44,150 bases of DNA from CAYLXX01 sp964387955 (GCA_964387955.1 CAYLXX010000006.1:1-44150), one strand, 5' to 3'. Shown: positions 15,891 to 23,291, numbered from the stretch's first letter. Numbers and translations are program-made. The notes: generated from the sequence alone by a model not told the origin.

Positions 15891-16463
15891 TTACAATTCT
15901 ACACCATTTTGCTTCAAGAGCAACTTGGTTTTAGCCTCCTCGGCTTCAAACTGACCCATGAACCATTCTACGCGTGGAGCCCATGTAGGAGACTCCGAAT
16001 AGATAGGGGCAATGCCATACACTCCCTGAGCACCTTTGTTAAAGTAATTTTCACGTAAACCCTTAGCCACAGTCAAGGTAGCCTCATCCCATGATTTAAA
16101 GGGAATATAGCCGCGACCCCAACCGTATGGGTTGTAGGTACCGGCAGCCACGAATTTACCCAGGGTAGATTCAAGGCCAGCGATAGAAGGCAATAAGTAA
16201 CAGTCTAGGCTGTAGGTGGTACAAGCCTTGATAAAGGCGTCCACAGACACAGTCATAGGCGACCCGTAACGGGTAAGCACGTTTTTGATGGCACGTTTCT
16301 TGATAGCCAGCTCCAAAGGAGTATTGGCCTCATTTGAGGCTACAGGCTTACCAAGGTGAGCTGAGATTCCAGCCACTTCCTGGGCACGCACGGCCCCAGG
16401 CACAAAGCCAGTAATAACCACAAAAATCAAGGCAAATACAATGTTTCTCATAGTTTTTTCCAT
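15891..16463 (-). CDS. Secreted lysozyme-like (transglycosylase/glucosaminidase fold) protein
   Basis: 190 residues with a signal peptide ending around VRAQE (residue 29). The domain contains YLLPSIAGLESTLGKF near residue 90, with Glu as the likely catalytic acid, then YNPYGWGRGY, SWDEATLTVAKGLRENY and WAPRVEWFM. The pattern parallels the protein at 13252-13842, so the two are paralogues with likely peptidoglycan-cleaving activity. Two starts are possible: ATG at 16463, directly after a U-rich hairpin tail, or ATG at 16451, preceded by GGA. Both leave the signal peptide intact. It is co-transcribed with tig, which is odd for an extracellular enzyme. Confidence 0.8.
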   Translation of the reverse strand: MEKTMRNIVFALIFVVITGFVPGAVRAQEVAGISAHLGKPVASNEANTPLELAIKKRAIKNVLTRYGSPMTVSVDAFIKACTTYSLDCYLLPSIAGLESTLGKFVAAGTYNPYGWGRGYIPFKSWDEATLTVAKGLRENYFNKGAQGVYGIAPIYSESPTWAPRVEWFMGQFEAEEAKTKLLLKQNGVEL

Positions 16464-16511
16464 AAAAAAAATCCTAAAGCTCTTCCAACTTGCGTGGAAA
16501 AACCTTAGGAT
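16464..16511 (-). terminator. Terminator-like hairpin with U-run between promoter and start codon (possible attenuator)
   Basis: On the minus strand a stem of ATCCTAAGG with CTTTAGGAT (nine pairs, one G-U) and an inner TTCCA/TGGAA stem closes a loop CGCAAGT. Seven to eight U residues follow and the ATG comes at once. The predicted transcription start is at about 16514, so the hairpin forms the very 5' end of the message. It could terminate transcription early, protect the mRNA end, or control initiation. Confidence 0.7.
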
Positions 16512-16520
16512 CTAACAAGC

Positions 16521-16549
16521 ATTATAGCATTGTAGCCACCTCTTGTCAA
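16521..16549 (-). promoter_or_regulatory. Perfect consensus promoter of the lysozyme-like/tig operon
   Basis: TTGACA (16544-16549), 17 bases, TATAAT (16521-16526) on the minus strand. Both hexamers are perfect, so strong transcription is expected, and the hairpin at 16464-16511 is directly downstream. Confidence 0.85.
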
Positions 16550-16643
16550 GGGGTAAAATGCACCTACTTATAGTATCTTTTGTGCGTATTTAGTACATAC
16601 CGAGATTGAGGCTGGCAGAGTATAAATGAGGCTAATATCGAAG

Positions 16644-18596
16644 TTAAGGCTGTCTGGATCGACCGGAGTTAGGATCGATAATGATGCCTGAGGTATCAAC
16701 GACTTCGAACATATTGGCTTGGAGATTAAGGAATTCTTGATTCATAGCATAATTGTCACCCGTATTTCCTGGGTCACCGTTATTCCACATGCCTGGATCG
16801 TTCCAGCGACAATCTGGTAACCCGTCCAAACCTATGGCTGCATCAGACGTACCATCAGCGAGTACCAGACCATAGTTCCGCAGGGTACGAAGTATAACTT
16901 TCATTTGTGGCGACCAGCTGCCTGTCTCAATATTCACAGTCGACTTCAATCGAAGACGGATGCCAAAAGGCAATGAGTCAGGTGCCGAAAGTTGACCAGC
17001 ACCAGAATGACGAGCCGGCCAAATGTATGGTGACGGATAGGAATTGGCACGAATTATAGCGTTATCAGTGGCAAAGCGCAGCGCATGGTGGATCATACCG
17101 CCAGACTGCTGCATAGCTGCGTACACCTCGTCATACCGTATAAGTCCTGCAAAAACCGATAAACCGGCGGCATCGGCCGATGTATAACCGATATGTCTTA
17201 AAGGCTGATTTGGATCGCTCATATTCCATTTCGCTCCTGAACCTGCAGTATATCCACTGCCATTATGCTGGGTATGATAGGTTTCATAGATATTACAAGT
17301 ACCATTTTGGATAACTATGGCATGACGATCTCCTGTATCGTTGGGCATATCCTGTATGCCAACATTGGTCGGAAATGGGTATGGCCCAGGATCACTTTCA
17401 CTACCATATGGGGTAAAATTCATCGACACCATTGGCTGATTTGTGGGTACTATGTTAACAGGAATTCCATAGAGGCCATTCTGATACAATCCTGACCCAA
17501 ATCCCACGTATGTTCTTCCCGCTGGTGTCCCGATATTACTTAACCTTGTGATCATCTGTTGAGAAAGAGAATTAAGGGGTAAATCGGTAATTGTACGATT
17601 CCAGTAGTTATCAGCGCTAAAAATTGGGCAGTTTAGTGCGCCTTGAGCAGGTGGTGACCAATATTGTGTCTCATTGGGAGCACAAATGGGTGAAGGAAGC
17701 ACTGCAATAGGTGTAGGAGTAGGTGTACGTGTTGGGGTGGCAGATAGCGGAAGCGTCGGGGTAGCGGGAATAGTCGGTTGCGGTAAATTGCGGCGACAGA
17801 CCATGCCAAACGAAGTTTTATAGATATTAAAATCCTGGCCGGTAACACAACCATCGCCGTTAAGATCGCCTGATAAACCCGCTTGGCATTGACCAAATTG
17901 ACCAGTGATTGAATTGTAATCTGAGATACTCACAAGACCGTCATGATTAATATCGGCAAGACAAGCATATTCTTCTACGATGACTTGATCTAGTTTCACA
18001 TTTCCTTGCTGACCACGAATGGTAAGTGAATGTTGTCCAGCAGTGAGAGAAAAGGCTTTTGGAACAAACTTATTTGACCCAGGTAGACCAATACCACGCC
18101 ACGAGACATACCTATTTTGGAATCCAGTTGTGGCAGGTATATCCCACAACATAGTGGCATCTGTGGGTTCACCGTCTATATTTACATATACAGCCGATGT
18201 TGCGTTTGGTTCCTGAACGTTCACCACCGCTCGGACTATAAACCGTTCACTGCCTCTGGGTGGTGAGCCTGTCGGAGCAGGCACTAAAAAGTTATAGGTT
18301 GCTCTTCCACCTTGACTTGGGTCAATGGTTGGATTGGGATTTGGTTGATAAACATAAATAGGGGCTGGGGGAGAACTCACTACAAAGGGAGCAGTAATTG
18401 TCCCGCTTTCAGCTTCCATGACCGCAATCGGCGGAGTTGGGGTAATAGTTGGACTTACATTTACTTCGGCTTGGCTGTAGGGACTGCGTGATTCTTTATT
18501 CAGGTTATATGAAAAAATGACAATAATACCTATGATTATCAGGAGGCACAAAAGTATATACGTCAGATACCTGGATTGAATATTTTTGAAGTCCAT
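16644..18596 (-). CDS. Membrane-anchored CBM6-like + dockerin protein with large C-terminal domain
   Basis: 650 residues. Transmembrane anchor at about 12-30, Thr/Pro linker, then a CBM6/35-like galactose-binding fold at about 55-205 that opens with AVMEAESGTI and ends GQHSLTIRGQQGNVKLDQV. A dockerin at about 207-272 has two calcium loops (DINHDGLVSISDY, DLNGDGCVTGQDF), followed by a TPTRTPTPTP linker. The C-terminal domain at about 320-640 has the series ESDPGPYPFP, GDRHAIVI, YTSADAAGLSVFAGLIRYDEV, HHALRF, ARHSG and GIRLRLK. I recall that series from a widespread secreted-protein family, notably in actinobacteria, whose function I cannot state. The N-terminal 270 residues are a close paralogue of those of the protein at 19718-21157. 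Confidence 0.82.
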   Translation of the reverse strand: MDFKNIQSRYLTYILLCLLIIIGIIVIFSYNLNKESRSPYSQAEVNVSPTITPTPPIAVMEAESGTITAPFVVSSPPAPIYVYQPNPNPTIDPSQGGRATYNFLVPAPTGSPPRGSERFIVRAVVNVQEPNATSAVYVNIDGEPTDATMLWDIPATTGFQNRYVSWRGIGLPGSNKFVPKAFSLTAGQHSLTIRGQQGNVKLDQVIVEEYACLADINHDGLVSISDYNSITGQFGQCQAGLSGDLNGDGCVTGQDFNIYKTSFGMVCRRNLPQPTIPATPTLPLSATPTRTPTPTPIAVLPSPICAPNETQYWSPPAQGALNCPIFSADNYWNRTITDLPLNSLSQQMITRLSNIGTPAGRTYVGFGSGLYQNGLYGIPVNIVPTNQPMVSMNFTPYGSESDPGPYPFPTNVGIQDMPNDTGDRHAIVIQNGTCNIYETYHTQHNGSGYTAGSGAKWNMSDPNQPLRHIGYTSADAAGLSVFAGLIRYDEVYAAMQQSGGMIHHALRFATDNAIIRANSYPSPYIWPARHSGAGQLSAPDSLPFGIRLRLKSTVNIETGSWSPQMKVILRTLRNYGLVLADGTSDAAIGLDGLPDCRWNDPGMWNNGDPGNTGDNYAMNQEFLNLQANMFEVVDTSGIIIDPNSGRSRQP

Positions 18597-18631
18597 ATAA
18601 AAAATCGATTTATTTTAGCCTGTCATTTAAA

Positions 18632-18660
18632 GATATATATGGATTTGTCGCGATTGTCAA
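18632..18660 (-). promoter_or_regulatory. Promoter of the dockerin gene starting at 18596
   Basis: TTGACA (18655-18660), 17 bases, TATATC (18632-18637) on the minus strand. A leader of about 30 bases without a Shine-Dalgarno sequence follows. Confidence 0.65.
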
Positions 18661-18685
18661 CTATAAAATGATTTACCAGGCGTGA

Positions 18686-18691
18686 TATAAT
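18686..18691 (+). promoter_or_regulatory. Extended -10 box of tRNA-Asp
   Basis: TATAAT preceded by TGA, 12 bases before the tRNA 5' end. Confidence 0.6.
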
Positions 18692-18703
18692 ATTCTGTAA
18701 GAA

Positions 18704-18780
18704 GGAGTCATAGCTCAATTGGTTAGAGCGCTGCCCTGTCACGGCAGAGGTTGGGGGTTCGAGCCCCCTTGGCTCCGCCA
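18704..18780 (+). tRNA. tRNA-Asp (anticodon GTC), CCA encoded
   Basis: Cloverleaf with acceptor GGAGTCA/TGGCTCC, D stem GCTC/GAGC, anticodon stem CTGCC/GGCAG with loop CTGTCAC, and T arm GGGGG-TTCGAGC-CCCCT. Discriminator G is followed by a genomic CCA, unlike the other three tRNAs here. Confidence 0.96.
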
Positions 18781-18795
18781 GCTTTTAACTTTCGT

Positions 18796-18824
18796 TTGAC
18801 AATAATTTTGCCCAGGACTACAAT
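18796..18824 (+). promoter_or_regulatory. Promoter of the 18834 gene, near-leaderless spacing
   Basis: TTGACA (18796-18801), 17 bases, TACAAT (18819-18824), then nine bases to the GTG start at 18834. Confidence 0.7.
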
Positions 18825-18833
18825 ACCGGGAAA

Positions 18834-19724
18834 GTGACCGAAGCAAATCTCAATCCTTATCTTGGAGATATAATAGAGTTAGGGCACAGTCCCGAAAGCC
18901 TTTCTACTTCGCGTGCCATCGGCCGCAGAATCCTTCAGGAAGAAAATTCAATGTATGTTTATTTAGCTGGACGAGTCGGTTATGCCGTACCTTATACTCC
19001 ACCAGTATTATTGGAGGCGATGGGAGATGCCTATGGGGAAGCAGTTCGCAAATGGATGAAAGCTCCATCACCGCTGTCTATAATTTTCTCTGATAGAGCT
19101 AAAGTACTGGAGGAAATCAGTAGCGGCGACTGGAACCATGCATTCGAAAAAGATGTAACTACTGACGATACAAATCCTGAGGCAGCTAATAAACATGAAA
19201 GCAGTGCAATCAACACTATGAGACAAATGATTATGGTGGGTGCAGAAAATACTCCTCCAGACCTATTTGGTCGTCCAGAAACCATATTTCCAGGTGTAAC
19301 TACAATGCTTACCTGTGCTTTAAAAAATGCACGCGCTTCTGGCAAACCAATAGCTGACTATTATAACAATGATGAAGAATATGAAAATTTAGTACGTAAT
19401 ACGTTTTCTCGAGAAGCATACATCGAGGCTTGGCTCAGCGCATGTGATCGCAAAAAGGATTTAAGGTTATTACAGTCAAGGATACGCGCTGAATTACAGA
19501 TGCATTCATTACCTTCCTCTGGCCGTAGACTAACCAGCCAAGAACTGTCGACTCAATATGCTCAGGTGATAGCAAAACAATTATTTGATGAAAAAGCATT
19601 GGCTGAGAATGAAAAATGGTTGAATATATATCATGAAGGAGTACTTACATTTGGTACCTCGCAAGTTAACAGGTTTTGGCCTCCGAAAAAGCAAGAGGTG
19701 AGCCCGGGTCCTTTTATCTACTGA
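18834..19724 (+). CDS. Soluble protein of unknown function
   Basis: 296 residues starting with GTG, read MTEANLNPYLGDIIELG. No signal peptide, membrane segment or recognisable catalytic motif is seen. The protein is mostly helical by composition, with conserved-looking pieces such as YAVPYTPPVLLEAMGDAYG and FWPPKKQE. A consensus promoter ends nine bases before the GTG. The 3' end overlaps the end of the convergent dockerin gene by seven bases. I cannot assign a function. Confidence 0.75.
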   Translation: MTEANLNPYLGDIIELGHSPESLSTSRAIGRRILQEENSMYVYLAGRVGYAVPYTPPVLLEAMGDAYGEAVRKWMKAPSPLSIIFSDRAKVLEEISSGDWNHAFEKDVTTDDTNPEAANKHESSAINTMRQMIMVGAENTPPDLFGRPETIFPGVTTMLTCALKNARASGKPIADYYNNDEEYENLVRNTFSREAYIEAWLSACDRKKDLRLLQSRIRAELQMHSLPSSGRRLTSQELSTQYAQVIAKQLFDEKALAENEKWLNIYHEGVLTFGTSQVNRFWPPKKQEVSPGPFIY

Positions 19725-21157
19725 GCAATTGCTAGATCGTCGTATTTTATACTGAGCGCTGCGATAACCAGGGAAAAATCCTGCGTGTCGATACTGCCGT
19801 CAAGATTGAGATCTGCTTTTTGTAGGATAGTTGAGTCTGTATTGCCAAAATGTAGTCGTATGTAGGCTGTATCTTCCGAGTCAATGACACCGTTTTGTTG
19901 ATCATTGGTAACGGGCAGGTCGCCAGCTAACAGTAAAATTCCTGTGAAATCCAGTGTATTAGCTCCTATAACCAACGGCAGACTATCGCGTGTACAATGA
20001 TATAACCCTCCGGTAGTTTCTGTAGGTATGGCATCGCAAATGCGTTTTTGCAGATGCCTGGGACCTTTCAGGTAAATCGAGTAGGGAGCTAGAGTTGGAT
20101 TAGCAGGCAAATCTATATTGGCAGTTCCAAACCAATCGGAATTTATCGTCGATGGGGTAAAACAAACAGTTTGTGTAATAGGCTGAGATAAATTTCCTCC
20201 GGCAATTGTCACCAGTACATTTTGGCAAAAATTTTCAGGATATGGCCGAGTCTTGGTTATTCCTTGGAATGTAGCAGTCATTGTGATTGAAGTGTTTGTC
20301 GGAGCAGAAGTGGGAACTGGAGAAACGGTGGGTGTGGGAGTATTAGTAGGTGATATCGCGGCCTGTATATTGGCTCTACACACTCCGGCAAATGTAGCGT
20401 GAACAATTCCAAAATCAAGTATGGTTACACATCCATCACCATTGAGATCGTATACGCCATCACAGGTACCAAATTTTGATTGGATAAGGTTAAAATCTAC
20501 AGCATTGACTATACCATCTTGACTAACATCCGCAAGACAGGCATACTCCTCAACTATAATTTTGTCGATTTTTACATTTCCTTGTTGACCACGAATAATG
20601 AGTGTGTGAGTACCGGGCATGAGGCTAAAAACTTTTGGTGCATATTTATTGGCATCGGCAACACCATTGTTTCTCCATGAGACTGTCCTGGTCTCAAAAC
20701 CGCTTGTTGCCGGTATATCCCACAGCATAGTCGAGTCAGTCGGCTCACTATCTACATTTACATAGACAGCTGAAGTTGCATCGGGCGATTGTACATCAAC
20801 CACTGCTTGAATAATAAATTGTTCTCCGGCGGGTGCAGCTGTGCCATTTGGAGAAGGTACCGTAAATGTGTATTGTGCACTTCCTCCGGCAGTCGGGTCG
20901 ATGGCTGGATTAGGATTGGGCTGATAAATATACGTATTTGGTGGGGAGCTGCCAACCACAAAAGGATTAGAGAGAGTACCGTCTTCTGCTTCAAAGACTG
21001 CAATCGGTGGAGTGGGCGAGGGCGCCGGAGAAGCCGGTTGAGCTAAACCATAATGGTTAGTTGGCGCTTGAGTAACTTGGTTAAAAACCAGAATCAAAAT
21101 TGTGAGCAGCGAAACCCCAGCCAAAATCACCAGCTCCACGAAAATTCTTCTTTTCAC
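19718..21157 (-). CDS. Membrane-anchored CBM6-like protein with two dockerin-like repeats
   Basis: 479 residues from a GTG start. Transmembrane anchor at about 8-27 (VELVILAGVSLLTILILVF), Pro-rich linker, CBM6-like fold at about 52-203 (AVFEAEDGTLS ... GTHTLIIRGQQGNVKID). First dockerin at about 205-265 (DVSQDGIVNAVDF, DLNGDGCVTILDF), a Thr/Pro linker, a beta-rich domain at about 290-410, and a C-terminal dockerin-like pair at about 416-470 (NGVIDSEDTAYI, DLNLDGSIDTQDF). The first half is about 60 per cent identical by eye to that of 16644-18596, pointing to duplication with exchange of the C-terminal module. A TATAAT box ends ten bases before the GTG. Confidence 0.82.
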   Translation of the reverse strand: MKRRIFVELVILAGVSLLTILILVFNQVTQAPTNHYGLAQPASPAPSPTPPIAVFEAEDGTLSNPFVVGSSPPNTYIYQPNPNPAIDPTAGGSAQYTFTVPSPNGTAAPAGEQFIIQAVVDVQSPDATSAVYVNVDSEPTDSTMLWDIPATSGFETRTVSWRNNGVADANKYAPKVFSLMPGTHTLIIRGQQGNVKIDKIIVEEYACLADVSQDGIVNAVDFNLIQSKFGTCDGVYDLNGDGCVTILDFGIVHATFAGVCRANIQAAISPTNTPTPTVSPVPTSAPTNTSITMTATFQGITKTRPYPENFCQNVLVTIAGGNLSQPITQTVCFTPSTINSDWFGTANIDLPANPTLAPYSIYLKGPRHLQKRICDAIPTETTGGLYHCTRDSLPLVIGANTLDFTGILLLAGDLPVTNDQQNGVIDSEDTAYIRLHFGNTDSTILQKADLNLDGSIDTQDFSLVIAALSIKYDDLAIAQ

Positions 21158-21167
21158 GTGTTATCAG

Positions 21168-21194
21168 ATTATAAACTTCTTGAACAATTGTCAA
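21168..21194 (-). promoter_or_regulatory. Promoter of the dockerin gene starting at 21157
   Basis: TTGACA (21189-21194), 15 bases, TATAAT (21168-21173) on the minus strand. With a 17-base spacer the -10 would read TAATCT. The -35 context CTTGACAATTGTT is the same as at 12182-12187. Confidence 0.6.
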
Positions 21195-21211
21195 GAATGG
21201 AGCCTATGCAA

Positions 21212-21865
21212 TTAGGAAGAAAGAATCGAAACCGTCAAATTTTGACCATCGTAGTCAAACTTTAACACAACAGGAGCTGAGCGATTATTGGTCACATACA
21301 AGTTTTGCTCGGCGCTCACTGCTGGTTCATTAGGCACGGTATAGATTGAAGTACCATATTTTTCAGGCACTTCAGGAATCACGGCAAAGTCGTGTTTCAC
21401 GGGTGCCTCCACAGTTAAACCTGCGTCTTGCGCTACCCAGTTAATAAGTGATGCTAAATGACACACTCCGTCGCCCATAAGGTATCCGTCAGACTTAAAG
21501 CCTTCTGAGCCATTGAAATGGGCGTGGGTAGAATAGGCAATTTTTCCCTGATATTGAGGCAGAACAGTATCATGGTACGCAAACGTCTTACCCGGATTTA
21601 AAGTCAATTCAAAGTCGGTTGGCTTCTGAATTTCACCCCATTTAATGAGGTGACCGTCATTTACCTGGCCATGTAAATAGGCAAGAGTCAAAAGGATATT
21701 ATCTTTAAAAACAGAGTTCACAAACGTGTTGTTATACCTCTTGTCTAAGGAGATCGTACGATGCGCCAAAACATCCTCTTTTGAGATAGGGGAGGCGTGA
21801 AATCGTGTTGAAGCTATCACCATGAAAATGGCCACAACAGTTACAAGAAATAGTTTGGTTTTCAT
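21212..21865 (-). CDS. Secreted VanW-like protein
   Basis: 217 residues with an N-terminal signal or anchor (about 4-22). The region LTLNPGKTFAYHDTVLPQYQ near residue 88 and GDGVCHLASLINWVAQDAGL near residue 131 match the VanW family pattern (a KPG-type strand, then GGVCQ-like Cys with a following helix). VKHDFAVIPEVPEKYG, AEQNLYVTNN and PVVLKFDYDGQ near the C terminus also fit. VanW is associated with vancomycin-resistance and cell-wall gene clusters, but its biochemical role is not established. The neighbouring L,D-transpeptidase suggests a wall-related role. Transcription starts at a TTGATA-17-TATAAT promoter with an inverted repeat over the start site. Confidence 0.78.
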   Translation of the reverse strand: MKTKLFLVTVVAIFMVIASTRFHASPISKEDVLAHRTISLDKRYNNTFVNSVFKDNILLTLAYLHGQVNDGHLIKWGEIQKPTDFELTLNPGKTFAYHDTVLPQYQGKIAYSTHAHFNGSEGFKSDGYLMGDGVCHLASLINWVAQDAGLTVEAPVKHDFAVIPEVPEKYGTSIYTVPNEPAVSAEQNLYVTNNRSAPVVLKFDYDGQNLTVSILSS

Positions 21866-21874
21866 ATGGTTATG

Positions 21875-21901
21875 GGCTTAAGTCTAGCCCGAATTTAAGC
21901 C
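21875..21901. promoter_or_regulatory. Inverted repeat over the VanW-like transcription start (operator or leader hairpin)
   Basis: GGCTTAA and TTAAGCC are separated by 13 bases. The repeat begins at the expected +1 and ends ten bases before the start codon. A dimeric repressor site or an mRNA hairpin would both fit. Confidence 0.45.
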
Positions 21902-21904
21902 TTA

Positions 21905-21933
21905 ATTATACCATACTATAAGTCTAATATCAA
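21905..21933 (-). promoter_or_regulatory. Promoter of the VanW-like gene
   Basis: TTGATA (21928-21933), 17 bases, TATAAT (21905-21910) on the minus strand. The leader is about 33 bases. Confidence 0.75.
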
Positions 21934-21951
21934 GACTGCCAGATATACCTC

Positions 21952-21980
21952 TTTACATTTGGCTCCAACTCCATTATCTT
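21952..21980 (+). promoter_or_regulatory. Promoter of the L,D-transpeptidase gene, near-leaderless spacing
   Basis: TTTACA (21952-21957), 17 bases, TATCTT (21975-21980), then eight bases to the ATG at 21989. It is divergent from the VanW-like promoter, 18 bases away. Confidence 0.6.
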
Positions 21981-21988
21981 GATGTAAT

Positions 21989-22693
21989 ATGGCTAAAAAA
22001 CGCTCGTTTCGGCTGAATATCATGGCTTTTGCCGCCGTGCTGCTGGGCCTGACTTTTTTGAGCGTGGTAGGCTCCAGACTGCTACCTCAAGCCAAAGCAT
22101 ACTGTGCCAACTCTGACAGCTGTATTAATAACCTCTCAGGTGCCTATGAGCCTACAAAAGAGGGTGTATTTATGGGTCAAAAAGTGTCAGCACCCGCAGA
22201 AGATCAAACTACCTCATCCACGGCTGTTTTAGGAGAGCAGACCGGAGCAGATAAGCACATCTATGTCGATTTAACCCACCAAACGCTGTATGCCTATGAA
22301 GGTGGTCAGCTCGTGTATTCTTTCCCGGTCTCAACCGGTAAGTGGGCTCTGACGCCAACTGGAGATTTTAATATCTGGATTAAGCTTAGATACACCTTAA
22401 TGACCGGCGGAAATCCGGCCATAGGCACATATTATTATCTACCAAATGTGCCATATACGATGTATTTTTATAATAGCGACCACCCCAAAACACAAGGATA
22501 CGGCATACATGGTACTTACTGGCATCATAATTTTGGCCACCCCATGAGCCATGGATGTATCAATATGAAAAACGAAGACGTTGCCCAACTGTATAATTGG
22601 GCCAGCCCGCCATCAACAAGCTCAGTTACGTATGCTTCCGCAACTGACCCAGGGACTCCTATAACAATCTACGGCGTAACCCCCAAGGAATAA
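21989..22693 (+). CDS. L,D-transpeptidase (YkuD domain)
   Basis: 234 residues with an N-terminal hydrophobic signal or anchor (about 10-34). The YkuD catalytic domain spans about 88-232. It starts HIYVDLTHQTLYAYEGGQLV, and the active-site block is HGTYWHHNFGHPMSHGCINM, giving His, Ser-His-Gly-Cys and Asn as in the family. The Cys is the nucleophile that forms 3-3 crosslinks in peptidoglycan or attaches proteins to it. It acts outside the membrane. The divergent VanW-like gene next to it supports a wall-modification unit. Confidence 0.92.
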   Translation: MAKKRSFRLNIMAFAAVLLGLTFLSVVGSRLLPQAKAYCANSDSCINNLSGAYEPTKEGVFMGQKVSAPAEDQTTSSTAVLGEQTGADKHIYVDLTHQTLYAYEGGQLVYSFPVSTGKWALTPTGDFNIWIKLRYTLMTGGNPAIGTYYYLPNVPYTMYFYNSDHPKTQGYGIHGTYWHHNFGHPMSHGCINMKNEDVAQLYNWASPPSTSSVTYASATDPGTPITIYGVTPKE

Positions 22694-22698
22694 AATGC

Positions 22699-22704
22699 TA
22701 TAAT
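22699..22704 (+). promoter_or_regulatory. Extended -10 box of tRNA-Val
   Basis: TATAAT preceded by TGC, 13 bases before the tRNA 5' end. Confidence 0.6.
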
Positions 22705-22717
22705 AGACGATATATTA

Positions 22718-22791
22718 GCGCGCGTAGCTCAGTTGGCTAGAGCGTTTCATTGACATTGAAAAGGTCCCTGGTTCAAGTCCAGGCGTGCGCA
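22718..22791 (+). tRNA. tRNA-Val (anticodon GAC)
   Basis: Cloverleaf with acceptor GCGCGCG/CGTGCGC, anticodon stem TTTCA/TGAAA with loop TTGACAT, and T arm CCTGG-TTCAAGT-CCAGG. Anticodon GAC reads GTC and GTT. The next bases are CCC, so CCA is not encoded. Confidence 0.95.
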
Positions 22792-22806
22792 CCCTCAGGT
22801 AAGTGG

Positions 22807-22812
22807 TATAAT
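22807..22812 (+). promoter_or_regulatory. Extended -10 box of the 22819 gene, leaderless spacing
   Basis: TATAAT preceded by TGG ends six bases before the ATG at 22819. The -35 position falls in the 3' end of tRNA-Val. Confidence 0.65.
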
Positions 22813-22818
22813 ATAGGT

Positions 22819-23253
22819 ATGGCCGAAGCATCACAACCCACTGCAGAACATACAATCCCTTCGTATAAATATAAAATTGCCTCCAGCATAGCTCTGATTG
22901 CGTTTGCTGGCGCCATGATACACCCAAATCGATATTCCTCAAGCTACGAAGTACAAACAGTAGTCGATAAATACGAAAAGAGTGCACAACATCCTGGCAT
23001 TACTGGCACATTCAATGTTACTGTGGACCCAGATCCACCCCCTCTCGTCAAGCTTTTTTCGATCTTTGGAGCCAAAGCGTATAAAGCAACTGTCGGCCAA
23101 ACAAACGCTGGTATGATTACTGATCACTTTTACACCGCAGTCGTTGAGGATTGTACTCATACTAAGCAAGAAGTAAATTGTACTACAGAATACATCCCAG
23201 TCGATTTTCCTACATATTCAGTACTCAAAATAGGCGAACAAATCAACAAATAA
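22819..23253 (+). CDS. Single-pass membrane protein of unknown function
   Basis: 144 residues. A short cytoplasmic start is followed by one hydrophobic segment (about 20-36, IASSIALIAFAGAMI), then an extracellular-type domain with DPDPPPLVKLFSIFGAK and two Cys that could form a disulphide (EDCTHTKQEVNC). No family is recognised. The start is fixed by the -10 box six bases upstream; the longer frame from 22750 would run back into tRNA-Val. Confidence 0.75.
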   Translation: MAEASQPTAEHTIPSYKYKIASSIALIAFAGAMIHPNRYSSSYEVQTVVDKYEKSAQHPGITGTFNVTVDPDPPPLVKLFSIFGAKAYKATVGQTNAGMITDHFYTAVVEDCTHTKQEVNCTTEYIPVDFPTYSVLKIGEQINK

Positions 23254-23256
23254 CTA

Positions 23257-23286
23257 TTGACAAAACATGTTCTGTTTGGTTACATT
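23257..23286 (+). promoter_or_regulatory. Promoter of the 23292 gene, leaderless spacing
   Basis: TTGACA (23257-23262), 18 bases, TACATT (23281-23286), then five bases to the ATG. Confidence 0.7.
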
Positions 23287-23291
23287 AGCGT

